Translations under genes and position numbers: made by a program
Assembly (NCBI GenBank): GCA_047967505.1
Contig: CM106539.1
Source of the DNA: Dipteris shenzhenensis
Lineage: Eukaryota > Polypodiophyta > Polypodiopsida > Gleicheniales
Length of the DNA stretch: 64,000 nt
Strand: one strand, 5' to 3'
The notes under the pieces: generated by a model
The model's input: only the letters and a program-made list of their open reading frames with translations
Told to the model about the DNA's origin: nothing
The model's database searches: none
Part shown: in pieces, positions 35,424 through 46,321 of the stretch
Layout: each line of letters starts with the position of its first letter
How positions within the stretch are numbered: the stretch's first letter is position 1

Positions 35424-37600
35424 TCAAAAGCTGAGGACCCTAAAACATCCTGCAAGGTAAAGCAAATTGTCCCAAAAGTTGTAGACGATGACAAGGATGA
35501 GGAGGAGACTGACCTCATCAAAGTCAATACCCTTCTCCTGCTTAAAACCCTTGGCTACCAACCTTGCCTTATACTCAAGCAATGCATCTGCTAGAGACAT
35601 TTTCAGCTTGCAAACCCATTTGCATGGCAATGCATGCTTTTCTTTTGGCAAATAAACCAAATCCCAAGTAGCAATCTTCATCAAAGAATCCATCTCTGGC
35701 TGCATAGCCTTCTCCCACTTATGCTTGTCATCCCTAGACATAGCATCGTCAAAGCATGAAGGCTCACCATAATCTGTCAACATGACATAATCTAGAGACG
35801 GCGGAGCATATCTCTGTGGAGGTCGTGAGACTCTAGTGGAACGTCTCAACACTTGATCACCATGAGCATCTTGCTGTCCCAACTGATTTTCCTGCATAAC
35901 CTAAGGTTGTCCACCTAGATGTGGCTCTCCCACCTCACGATCTATGTCCATGCCCTGCATCATGTGGAACAGGCTGTGCATGCCTCTCATATGGTGGTTG
36001 TCCATCCTCCTGAAACACCACTCTGCATATCTCAACAGTCTTCTCTGGCTTCTTGTGCATCTTGTCCTCATTAAAGATAATATCATGGCTGCGTACTATC
36101 TTCTTGGCCTCTAGATCCCACAATTGGTATCCCATCTCGCCTGAATCACCATATCCAAGAAAAATGCACTTCCTTGACTTTGGATCAAGCTTGCTGTGTT
36201 TTTCCTTAGGGATATGAACATAAGCTTCATAGCCAAATACACGAAGATACCCATAAGATGATGGCTTGCCTGACCAAACCTCTTCTGGCACTTTCCCATC
36301 GAGTGCCTTGCTAGGCGATCTATTGATAAGATGTACTACTGTCTTGATAGACTCAGCCCAAAAGCCATCAGGTAGATCGGCATTAGAAAGCATGCCTATA
36401 TTCCTTTCTTGAATAGTTCTATTCATCTTCTCAGTAACCCCATTCCGAGAAGAATTCTCAGGAGTACTCAACTCCCGCTTGATGCCATGTAGCTCACCAA
36501 AATTCTTAAATGCATGAGAGGTATACTCTCCTCCATTATCAGTGTGCACAAGCATTTGAGCTTCTTGCCGACTGATTTTAAGCAAATGCTAAGAACTTTT
36601 GAAATGCATCAAAGACATCACTCTTCTTCCGAAGAGGATAGACCCACACTTTCCGTGTAGCATCATCAATGAAAGTAGCAAAGTAAGAAGCATCACCTAA
36701 TGAGACAGTAGGCATAGGTCCATACACATCACTGTGAATCAACTCCAATGGTTCAAGCCTCTTCTTGCCCAAAGGTTTTTTATGTGAAGACCGTGTTTGC
36801 TTCCCATACATGCAATGCTCACATATGCTAAAATCTGAAAAATTAAACACGGGAACATACTGCAAACCAGAAAGTATCTTCATTCCTATCATGCTCATGT
36901 GTCCCAACTGACGATGCCACAAAGAGATGGATGGCTGCTCGGTCACATTGATTGCATTATCTCTTATGCTTGACACATGCATTGAGTACAACATTCCATG
37001 CTTGGAACCTCTAGCAATCACAAGTAACCCTTTGCTAATTTTCCATATATTGTTGCCAAAAAACAGATGATAGCCCCCCATCATCAAGCTATCCCATACT
37101 TATCAAGCTCTTTTTCAAATTTGGAACATGCCTAACATTGTTGAGTACAAATGTAGAACCATTAGGAAGAGATAAGTGGATATCTCCCACTCCAAAAATG
37201 TCACATGGATAATCATTTCCAAGTCTCACGGTTCCTTTCCTTCTTGCATCATAAATGGTAAACCACTCCCTATGTGGAGTGACATGGAAAGATGCTTCTG
37301 AGTCTAGTATCCAATTGTGTGATAATGCATCATCACTAGTCACAAGAAAAGCATGCTCAAACATAGAGGCATAAAGAATGTCACCCTCATCACTATTGTT
37401 GCTTATGGCATTCACTTCCTCTATATTGATCGTAGATTTCTCTTCCTTCTTGGATATATGTTGCAAGTTTTGATGCAACTTTCTCGTTGTGATGTAAATC
37501 CCTTGGCACTAACACTTTTCCTAGAATTTGTGAAATTTAGTTTAGTTTTGGAAACTAAGGAGCTTGTGTTAGCCTCTTTGGCATTATTATGTTGCATGAA
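35424..37600 (-). pseudogene. Ty1/copia Gag-Pol remnant (PR-INT-RT start)
   Basis: On the minus strand: protease at 37089-37478 (WILDSEASFHVTP, with Glu in place of Gly in the DSGAS active site); GAG-pre-integrase and integrase start at 36578-37087 (LWHRQLGHMS, CEHCMYG, HSDVYGPM, FIDDATRKVWVYPL); integrase core and C-terminus at 35935-36585 (TDNGGEY, NRTIQERNIGML, FGYEAYVHIP); RT start at 35424-35897 (CKWVCKLK, YKARLVAKGFKQEKGIDFDE). RT stops at about 35515, so the YVDD region and RNase H are deleted. Frameshifts separate the blocks. The translations resemble the copia element at 55.7-60.1 kb (for example LTDYGEPSCFDDAM against LTDCGEPSCYKEAM), so both belong to one lineage. Confidence 0.9.
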
Positions 37601-37990
37601 GTAAATTTAAAATTCTTGCATCCACATCAGCCAACCGACCCTGAAGACCATGATGAAGAGCCTTCTTTCCATAGTTTAACGAATAAGATGCCCATTTATG
37701 TTGCTTTGATGAAGCATGACATCTAATTGCACTCAACTGAATATTAACTGATCCACAAGTGTCAAACTCACTACGACACATTCTTAGTTTGTGACAAGTA
37801 GTACAAAAAATACGACCAAGGTTTCTATCAAATTATGCCCATTCAAATGAAATTGCGCAAGAATCACTCCAAGAAATATGAGCATTTTTTATTCTCGAAG
37901 CCTCATCTTCATCACAAGGACCTAGTATCTCTTCCACATCTGAGTCAACCTCATTGGTTACCTACAATGATGAAGCAACGTTTGACAAAG
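37587..37990 (-). pseudogene. Zinc-finger (BED-like) transposase-type N-terminal fragment
   Basis: A minus-strand frame, broken once by TAA, runs from about 37960 to 37587. It includes an acidic stretch (EVDSDVEEILGPCDEDE), FDRNLGRIFCTTCHKLRM, and IRCHASSKQHKWA. C-x2-C followed about 30 residues later by H-x5-H, with a W and basic residues after, resembles the BED-like zinc fingers at the N-terminus of hAT-type and DUF4371 proteins. A T-rich stretch ending ATTGTAG before the first codons could be a splice acceptor. No catalytic domain follows, because the copia remnant begins directly downstream. Confidence 0.4.
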
Positions 37991-38467
37991 ACGTTCTTCC
38001 TCTCTTTCTTTTCACTGAAGAAACCAATCTTGTCATCATGGGCAAAGCAAACAAAGTTGTTTGCCTTTGAGTCATTATCTGTGGTCTATCTACAAAACAC
38101 CTCCATTACATTAGAACATTGTCCAAAAAGCAATTTATCCTTCAATATTAGAAAGTATTTGTATAGTGTCTTAAAAAGCAATGGACATTCATAAACTATA
38201 TCAATAAATTTCATATTGCACTAACCTATAAACAACTCAATTAACTACAATGTCACATTGATCTGCAAGTAGCTATAAGGGCAATCACAAACTATCAAAT
38301 ATTAGATTGTTGGAAATCTGTCTATCTTGTTGTACATTGAGTTGGAGAGAGGAACCCCTTAGCCTCTAAGGTGACACTTAGACTGCTACCCACCTAGATC
38401 CCTTTTGCTCACCACTACATGTCTCTCTCTAGGATCCTACTATTTGCTTATTCTCGTCGTGCAGGAA
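37991..38467. other. Non-coding, nothing recognised
   Basis: A small frame at 37835-38194 (plus) lies opposite the zinc-finger fragment and is judged a shadow. The rest is AT-rich. Confidence 0.35.
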
Positions 38468-40290
38468 TGTTACAGAATTTGTATTTCTGATATTTCTTGC
38501 TATGGAAATTATTTTCTTTTAGTCAAGTGTGACTATGGCAAATTATTCCATAGGAGCGCACCAGAGACAGTGAGAGTCCTAGTAGATGCTTTGTGGGGTT
38601 TATTAGGGGACGCCTAGCTACTTGTGTTTTGCCAGGCTAGGTGGTTAGTATTATGGGTGATTCCGTGTTAATACTAATGTAGCTAGTGTTACTGGTGTTA
38701 TTGCAATTGGTCATAATGTGTGCATATTGATGTATGTATATCAAGCATACAATTGTGTTGGGCTTAGTTGGTGTGAAGGTTAATCAATTGATTGAAATAG
38801 CTAACACAATTGGCGGCTTGAGTACAGATGATGAGTTGGATAACAAGGAATGGAGATGGTGAAGGTGATTTGGATTGTTCGAAGTATCGAATGGGCTAAT
38901 TTACTTTATTAATTGTGGCATATTAAGCCTTGTGATATTTTGATCTCATGGAGCTATGTTGAGCAATTCCTTTAATTGTGGACAAGGGATGCCTTTGGTT
39001 GTACTATTATTGGCTCTTTGCTTTTTGGAATATACAATATAAATACTCTAGATGGGAAGCAAGAGCCACCATCTACAGGGGGCAGATTGGATCCCATGTG
39101 ACATTGGTCTCCTCTCCTCTTCCCCTTCCCTTTTTGTTGTTCATGTTTTCTATGTTCTATTGATTATTATTTTTGTGCTTTGTATTTCTTATTATTTCTC
39201 AATATCATATTGGTATGGGACAATATAGATATTGAGGAATATGACAAATATAATGCTTGGATCTATACCAAAATAACATAAGCAATGAATGGATGCAGTA
39301 TAGTACTTTCTCTTGGTACAGGATAAGAATAAAATTAATCTCTCATAAGTTTTGAATTGGCTAAATTCATAATCTTTTGATTAATGAAGACTTAAGATCT
39401 CTTGAAGAATGTCAATGATGATACTTCATGAATATCCAAGAGAGTACTCTTCACATCTCTACTCGCTGACTCGGAAAATCAAATACACAATTGAGGTCAG
39501 TTGCAATCCAAGCAAGAGGGATCTTATGGAATTGTATTTTTGATATTTCTTACTATGGAAATTAATTTATTTTAGTCAAGTGTGACTATTGCAAAGTATT
39601 CCATAGGAACACACCATAGGAACACACCAGATGCGACGAGGGTCCTCGTGGATGTTTTGTAGGGTTTATTTGGGGACGCCTAACTATCTGTGTTTTGCCA
39701 GGCTAGATGGTTAGTATTGTGGGTGATTCCATGTTAATACGAATGTCGCTAGTGTTATTGGTGTTATTGCAATTGGTCGTAATGTGTGTATTTTGATGTT
39801 TGTATATCACGTGTACAATTGTGTTGGGATTAGCTGGTGTGATGATTCATCAATTGATTGTAACAACTAACACAATTGGCTGCTTGAGTACAGAAGATGA
39901 GTTGGATAACGAGGAACAGAGATGGTGAAGGTGATTTGGATTGATCGAAGTATCAAATGGTTGCCAAAGGCCATGGGCCTGTAAAATAATGAATATTAAG
40001 ACATGGGCTAATTTATTGTATTATTTGTGGCATATTAAGCCTTGTGATATTTTGAGCTCGTGGAGCTATGTTGAGCAATCCCTCTAATTGTGGACAAGGG
40101 ATGCTTTTAGATGTACTATTATCGGCTCTTTGCTTTTTGGAATATACATTATAAATACTCTAGATAGGAAGCAAGAGCCACCATCTAGAGGAGGCAGATT
40201 GGACCCCATGCGACGTCGCTCTCCTCTCTTCTTCCCCTTCCCTTTTCCTTGTTCGTGTTTTCTATGTTTTGTTGATAATGATTTATGTGG
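38468..40290 (+). mobile_element. Non-coding LTR retrotransposon: ~740-bp LTRs around a ~314-bp interior
   Basis: Two direct repeats, about 38468-39207 and 39522-40290, are clearly homologous along their length. Both start T(G/C)TTA and both have GAATATACA(A/T)TATAAATAC near the end as a promoter. The first ends TCA and is followed after 3 bp by TGGTATGGGA, a mutated tRNA-Met primer site. The second is preceded by the purine tract AAGCAAGAGGGA. The 314-bp interior has no coding capacity. This is a complete non-autonomous layout (LTR, PBS, PPT, LTR), like a TRIM but with long LTRs. The second LTR has a 42-bp insertion (39962-40003), and its far end beyond 40283 is diverged. Confidence 0.8.
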
Positions 40291-42004
40291 TTTCATGAAT
40301 TCGTAGATATGGTTAATCTCTATTCTCGTTATACAAAGAAATGCTAGGATTTCACTATTGCTACTACTATTGGAGCCATCGAAGCTGGAGCCTATCTAGC
40401 AACGTCTTCATTTAGCTCTACCGAATCATCCTGAACTTCCACGGCTCCACATCATGATAGGTCGTTGGCTTCTTTTGATTGCTTGTCACAACTATCAATT
40501 AGGCATGGCGAGGCTTGATCTAAAAGGAGCTGCAAATACTGTGGGAGCTAAGCGTGGACAAAGGACTATCACTACAAGAAACACTGCCTTAGTAAAAGAC
40601 TTCGAGAAGGTGACAACACAGTCTGGGATATGGACAAAATAGATGCGTTGACTTGAGAAGCAAACAGGGAAATTGTAAAAGGAAGGAGTCTCAATCACAT
40701 AGGGTAAGCCATCCGTCTGGGTTAGAGGTTCCATGAGGCCATGGAAAGTGAAAGCGTCGGAGGGGATTGCGATGGAAGAGATGAGCGGTGTCATAAGAAC
40801 CCTTGGATGGATCTCAATAGCAAAGGGCTCTCCACAAGTTGATAGGCAATTGAGGACGGCAACAACTCAAAGTGCTATATGATTTGGATGGGAGGAGGTC
40901 ATCACCACATGACTACTATATCTGGTAAGTATGTTGGTAGAGGGAACACTGGTAGAGGGAATGCTTCTAGATCGATTGCTTCTAGATCGAGTACGACATA
41001 GGGCAAGTGTGGAGCAATTAGCCTTGTCAAAAGAAGCTTCAGGATGACACATTGTCAAGAGGCACAAAAGCGATCGAAAGAGGGAGTTTTGGAGAGTGAT
41101 AGATTTAGACGAGGTTTAGGGGGAGAGAAGAACACGTGGCAAAAGCCTATAGGCTCCCAAGGATATGAGCTTATCCCTTATCTCCCATAATCTACCACTA
41201 AGTAGATATACGTGTCCATCCTTTCCACATCTTCCTGGTATGCATGCTATTTGGAACCCCACATGCATGCTAAGTGTCCCAAAATCGTCCATTATATATG
41301 CCCTATGCACACATAAAAACCCTTCATTTTCTGTTCTTACGAGCTAAAAATTGCACATGTTTCATGATTGCAAACTACTAACATTGGCAAAATTCAATCC
41401 TACAAGTCCAAGCCCTATAAAACCCTTTCAAGCACATGTTTCATTGACTTGCAAAATAAACAAGGTGAAAATTTCAGTGTGTGTGCCAAAGGAGATGTGA
41501 CAACCTCACCCTTAGATTATGACAACCCTTAAATCCCCTCTTAGGTTATCTTTCCATCAATGCCAAAAACATCAAGTGAAACTTAGAATTTTGCAGTTTC
41601 ATTTTGAGGCAATGCCGGCTTAGCATCTCCATGCTAGAGTTCCAGCTTTAGCATGAGCATGGGGAGGCCCTCTAGGAGGGCTTCACCACGTATTCTAGTA
41701 GGGCTGGGATAGCCCCACTAGTAGGCAAGTCTCACAGTTCCATGGGATGAGCATGTTGGGCTAGCATTGTAGCTCGAGGCCAGCATCCTGAAATCTCTGG
41801 ATTTGAGCCCAGCATTGTAATGCCCAAGCATTCTCATTGGCTCAAAACAATCTGACAGCCATGGGATTGGTTGTGACAGCCTACAAAACTTGCCTTGAGC
41901 CTCATTAAACGAGACATTGGAGAAAGGCAAGCCTTGATGGGGCTACAATTTTACAAGTGCTAGGTGGGCAAAGGTTTGCCAACTAGGAGCAGCACTCTAA
42001 GTAG
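40291..42004. other. Intergenic, with a lone CACTA-like end
   Basis: Position 40569 begins CACTACAAGAAAC, identical to the terminal sequence of many plant CACTA transposons. No inverted partner was found in the window. Frames at 40495-40794 (minus) and 41718-41930 (minus) are not recognised. The last ~500 bp before 42000 should contain upstream regulatory DNA of the PORR gene. Confidence 0.35.
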
Positions 42005-42316
42005 CCACAGACATAGGCATAGGCATAGACACAGACACAGATAGAGACACAGACACAGTCGGACACAAACAGAGACACATAGACATAGACACAAACACAG
42101 ACTAGGCACAGACACAAACACAGACAGAGACACAAACAAAGACATGGACATAGACACAAACACAGGCACAGGCACAGACACAGACGTAGACACAGACACA
42201 GACACAGACACAGACACAGATAGACACTAGCAGAGACACATAGACAAAAAACAGACACAAACATAGACATAGACACAGACATAGAGACACACAAAAACAC
42301 CCCCCCCCCCCCCCGG
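42005..42316. repeat. (ACAGAC)n-type minisatellite and C-run upstream of PORR gene
   Basis: About 300 bp of imperfect ACAGAC, ACATAG and ACAAAC hexamers end in AAAACACC, a run of about 16 C, and (CA)n. It ends about 170 bp before the PORR start codon. Its length is likely to vary among individuals. Ser/Val- or Cys/Leu-rich frames across it are artefacts. Confidence 0.95.
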
Positions 42317-42483
42317 CACACACACACAAAGGGATGACATGAGAGCCATGGGGAGGGAAAATATCTAAGGGGTTTGGGGTTTTAGGGAGCTACTTCAACT
42401 TCTACTACTTCTTCTCCTCCTTCAAAGCCTCCATTACTTCGTCTTGTTCTTCTGAGCTTGGAGCACATACCCAGAGCTCAGCT

Positions 42484-43911
42484 ATGGCGCTGCGCTTCCC
42501 CCTCGACTTGAGCTGCTGCTGCCCCCCTTCCTGCTCTTCTTCCCCTGATCGCCTCCATTCCTCTCGCCTTTCCTTCTTCGGCTCCCCTCACCTCCTCCTC
42601 CTCCGTAGCTCCCCCTCCCGCCACCCCCGCCCTCCCCCCCCTCTCATCACCTCCCTCATCAAACGCCGCAAGGATTTCTCCCTCGATAGCGTCATCCAGC
42701 GCCAAAAGAAGCTCAAACTCGTCTCCAAAATCAAAGACCTCCTCGTCAAGCAGCCCGGCATGGTCATGTCCCTCAAACACTTGGGCAAATTCAGACGGCA
42801 GCTCGGTTTGAAGGGCAAGAGGAGATGCATTGCGCTGCTCCGGCGGTACCCTGCTGTTTTCGAAATTTTTGAGGAAGGAGTCAGTACGTTGTACTTCCGT
42901 CTGACTCAAGTGGCAGAGGATCAGTTTATCGAGGAACAGAGATTTAGGGAAGAGATGGAGGACCTGCTGGTAACGAAGGTGAGGAAGTTGCTGATGATGT
43001 CAATAGACAAAAAGTTGCTTCTGCGGAAACTTGCTCACGTCAAGCGCGACCTTGGTCTTCCGGAAGATTTCCTAACAAATTTCGTGGAGAAATATCCGCA
43101 ATATTTCAAAGTAGTGGAACTAGAAGGAGGACCTGCGCTAGAACTCACTCATTGGGATCCAAATCTCGCAGTTTCGGCTCTCGAGCTGAAAATGCGAGAA
43201 AAAGAAAAGAATCAATTCGACATACCTCCTGATTCTATCAGCGGCAGGCCCCGGAAGTTCGTCAAAATCGACCTTCCGAGAGGTTATAGCTTGAAGAGGA
43301 AAGACAAAGAAGGGATCAGAAGATTTCAAGAGGCCCCGTTTGTTTCGCCCTACGCCGACGTTAGCGACATGCATCCAGCATCTGTCGACGCGGAGAAACA
43401 TGCCTGTGCTGTGGTGCATGAGATTTTGTCTCTTACTATAGAAAAGAGGACGCTGATAGATCACCTCACACATTTCAGGAGAGATTATAAGTTTTCACAG
43501 AGGATTCATAGCATGCTTATACGGCACCCTGAAATGTTCTACGTATCTTTGAAAGGAGATCGAGATTCTGTTTTCCTGAGAGAAGCTTACAAGGGCGCCG
43601 ACTTAATAGAAAAGGATCCCCTTGTGCTTGCAAGAGAGAAACTTGGAGAACTTGTTACTATGGGTCGGAACTACAGAATAAATGAAGATTCCGAGGAAGA
43701 TGACGATGAGGATGATGACGAGGACGGGGAATATGGAGATGATGGATGGTCTGACGACGAAGATGAAGGCAGTAGCATCAATGGTACAAAATCAGAGACG
43801 CAGTTTTCAAAACAGGTCTCCGTGAGAAGGGAAGTCCGCAGGCCATTAGAGATGATCGAAAGAGAGAAAGCCATGGCCGAACGTTTGAGTCGTCCAAGAG
43901 AGAGATGGTGA
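42484..43911 (+). CDS. PORR-domain organelle RNA-binding protein (WTF1/RPD1 family)
   Basis: PORR proteins bind organelle group II introns and help splice them in chloroplasts or mitochondria. This intronless gene encodes 475 residues. Residues 1-55 are rich in Ser, Arg, Pro and Leu with no acidic residue except the early Asp, consistent with an organelle transit peptide. The PORR domain runs from about residue 58 (KRRKDFSLDSVIQRQKKLK) to about 395, with the characteristic LKHLGKFRRQLGL, LLRRYPAVFEIF, KLRKLLMMS-like and ALELTHWDP motifs. Residues 400-430 are almost all Asp, Glu and Gly, and a basic tail (VRREVRRPLEMIEREKAM) closes the protein. The start has G at -3 and +4, and the upstream frame holds no better ATG. 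Length and motif order are normal for the family, and no damage is seen. Which family member it is, and whether it goes to plastid or mitochondrion, cannot be settled here. Confidence 0.95.
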   Translation: MALRFPLDLSCCCPPSCSSSPDRLHSSRLSFFGSPHLLLLRSSPSRHPRPPPPLITSLIKRRKDFSLDSVIQRQKKLKLVSKIKDLLVKQPGMVMSLKHLGKFRRQLGLKGKRRCIALLRRYPAVFEIFEEGVSTLYFRLTQVAEDQFIEEQRFREEMEDLLVTKVRKLLMMSIDKKLLLRKLAHVKRDLGLPEDFLTNFVEKYPQYFKVVELEGGPALELTHWDPNLAVSALELKMREKEKNQFDIPPDSISGRPRKFVKIDLPRGYSLKRKDKEGIRRFQEAPFVSPYADVSDMHPASVDAEKHACAVVHEILSLTIEKRTLIDHLTHFRRDYKFSQRIHSMLIRHPEMFYVSLKGDRDSVFLREAYKGADLIEKDPLVLAREKLGELVTMGRNYRINEDSEEDDDEDDDEDGEYGDDGWSDDEDEGSSINGTKSETQFSKQVSVRREVRRPLEMIEREKAMAERLSRPRERW

Positions 43912-43920
43912 TCTCGGATA

Positions 43921-44444
43921 ATGCTTAACATGAAGGTTCCAACTGTCCATGTTTTTGCACCTCAGATATTCCTTCTCTACTTTTGCTACAGTGAATTGAA
44001 TCACTCTTCTTATTCAGCTACGTTTACGTTCGTTGGCACAAAAATTACAGGTGCATTAGTGCATTCTTCTCTGATACACATCTCCACTCATCCCTCACTA
44101 TATTATGAGCAGTGTTACTTTTTAGGTTTATGGTGCAAATCCGGAAACCCTTTGGCACAGTAGATCACCGGAAAGCTCAAATGAGAGGGTTGTATATTTC
44201 TTTGAGAGGCATTACTGTCAAAGTGCAGCGGAATATGCAAACAGGGAAGAGAGAGCAGATATGTGAACCAGATTTGCGATTGCTGAACATGAAGTGTACA
44301 ATTTCCAACATGCAAAATTGCTTTTGTTCATGTTTGTGCACTGCAGATGTTCCTTCTCTACCTATGCTATAGTGAATTGAATCACTCTTTCTTATTCAGC
44401 TACATTTACGTTGGTTGGCACAAAATGACTGATGCATTAGTGCA
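43921..44444. repeat. Duplicated 3' flank of the PORR gene
   Basis: About 43921-44064 and 44281-44444 are homologous: GCT(T/G)AACATGAAG at the start, then TTCCTTCTCTAC, GTGAATTGAATCACTC and TGCATTAGTGCA at the end. The first copy begins 10 bp after the stop codon, so the duplication involves the gene's own 3' UTR. The second copy is cut at its end by the copia LTR. Confidence 0.85.
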
Positions 44445-44962
44445 GTGCAAAGAGATGGTACTGTGTACGAAACTTCAGGGAAACTCTGCTTCATAGCTGA
44501 GAAAACCTTTCGCAATACAAGAGGGCCAAGTGCCCTATTTATAGGGGGGGCTATGCCTATTGAGTCAGGCCGACTGACCTGACTGGCGCTAGTGGGCTGG
44601 TCGGTCTAGGGTCTGGTCAGATTAACCCGACCAGACTAGTTGGGTCACCCAACTGGTTGGTTTGCCAAAAATAGCCCCAACCCTAACTGCATAGGCTGGC
44701 CACATTTGACCCTTACCGGCCTCCAAACTAGTCCTAAACCCAGGCCAATATGCTGCCCTTCAGCCAGCCTTTAACCCTAGTAATGTGCCCTGGCTAAACT
44801 GCCAAATATCATGCAGAAATAAAGTGAGAATGAATCAATATTCTACCCCAAGAGAGAAATACAGTGACAAAGGAATAATATTCTACACCTCTCTTTGGGC
44901 GGGCACACCCACATAGAAGCCCTCACTCCTAATATTTAGACAGGAGACGATCAACTTTAACA
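44441..44962 (-). repeat. 3' LTR of copia element
   Basis: Read on the minus strand it starts TGTTAAAGTTGATCG at 44962, directly after the purine tract GTGAGAGGGGG, and ends about TTTGCACTGCA at 44441-44446. A CCTATAAATAGGGCA promoter is present at about 44530-44545. The middle is rich in GACCAG and GGTCGG words that also occur in the sequences at 60.2 and 62.6 kb, suggesting related LTR families. Confidence 0.7.
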
Positions 44963-45700
44963 CCCCCTCTCACTTCCTGGATGTCGAATCAAACCCAAGG
45001 AGCTGGAATATTCATTGAGCTGTTGTTGTAGAGGTTTCGTGAACAGGTCTGCTGCGTTATCCTTCGTTGAACAAAAGGCCAACAAGCTATCCCCATCCAA
45101 ATATCCTTTGTCGAACACAAGGCCAACAAGATATCCCCATCCAAGGTCTTTTCATGGACAAAAGGGTACTGTATCTCGATGTGCTTGGTCCGGGCATGGA
45201 ACATTAGATCCTAGTAATTGCTATAGAACTTTGATTATCGCATTGGGTGATGGTAGGATCTCTTTGGTGGAACCTAATTTCTCCAAGTAGTCTTGGAAGC
45301 CACACCACCCCACAAGCAGCGGCACACGCAGCCTGATACTCTGCCTCAGTTGATAACAAGGCCTCGGTCAGCTGCTTCCTACTGCCCCACATAACAGCTG
45401 CTGAACCAAGGGTAGAACGATAGCGGGTTGTCAACCTCCTAGTGTCCGGATCGCCTCCCCATCCGTGTTGCTTCAACCTTGAAGCTGGACTCTTGGCTTC
45501 AAGCCTAACCTGCATTATAAAACAGTCCATGATCCTTCATACCCTGTAGGTACTGTAGGATCGGCAATCATGCATCCCAATGTGTCTTGAGAGGAGTTTG
45601 CATGAAGGAGCTTAACTGCCCCACTAGAGAGCTGAGGTCCAATGTGGTGTTAAGCACCCTAATGGATGTGTCATTCGCAAGGGAAATATGTCATTCTACA
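44963..45700 (-). pseudogene. Ty1/copia RT end and RNase H remnant
   Basis: On the minus strand, about 45540-45660 encodes the RT-RNase H connection (FMQTPLKTHWDA, then YLQGMKDHGLFY). The frame 45204-45530 carries the RNase H core (GDPDTRRLTTRY, GSAAVMWGSRKQ, STEAEYQAACAAA, CDNQSSIAI), and 44989-45204 carries the C-terminus (HARTKHIEIQYPFVHEKTLDG). A ~44-bp internal tandem duplication (about 45073-45150, CCAACAAG(C/A)TATCCCCATCC) disrupts the end. RT catalytic and earlier domains are absent. Confidence 0.85.
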
Positions 45701-46321
45701 ATCTACCTCCTCTTGCGGAGGCTCATCATCAACGTCTTGAACATCTTGTTCTAATGCTCATGCTTAGTGGAAAGAACAATAGCATTGGATGGATCCTCGA
45801 AATCACTAGGTTATCAACGTGTGGCCGCTCACGCGTAGAAATTGAACCAACTCCAAAATGACGTCCCTGCTGACCATAGTATCATGACAAGAGAAAACAC
45901 TATTTTGTGATTACTAGACATTAGAACTCTATGATGCGCCAATTCGATGGTGCGACATGTGCTTGTGTTTATGATGGATCTTGACCAATATTGTTGCTGT
46001 GGATCATTGAGTAGATAGGGCCCGTTGAGCTGGAGCCATTGCTAAATTTGGACATGTAACACTAATAAAGATGTGCAGCCACGTGTCTAGGTCCTAGGGG
46101 CAATAGGAAAGGGACGGGTGCATTAGAGTGCATTGAATAGTATATGCATGGGTCATAGGCCAGGGGTACGAAGATGGAACTTGAGTGGTCTCTAGGGACA
46201 TTAATGAAGGGGTATCCCCCTTCATTGTGAAACTCTTACGTAGCATTCTTTCTACCACCTTGCATTCATCCGCCATCTCTCTCCCACCTTGCGTGTTGGT
46301 CGAAAACAGAAACAACTCTGA
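45701..46321. other. No recognised gene; possible LTR
   Basis: About 46054-46414 could be an LTR (TGTAACACT at the start, CCTTAACA just before the TTGGTATCAAAGC primer-site motif), but a second LTR was not found. Confidence 0.3.

Noticed and set aside
41960-42329. Ser/Val- and Cys/Leu-rich ORFs
   Set aside because: They are artefacts of the hexamer repeat upstream of the PORR gene.
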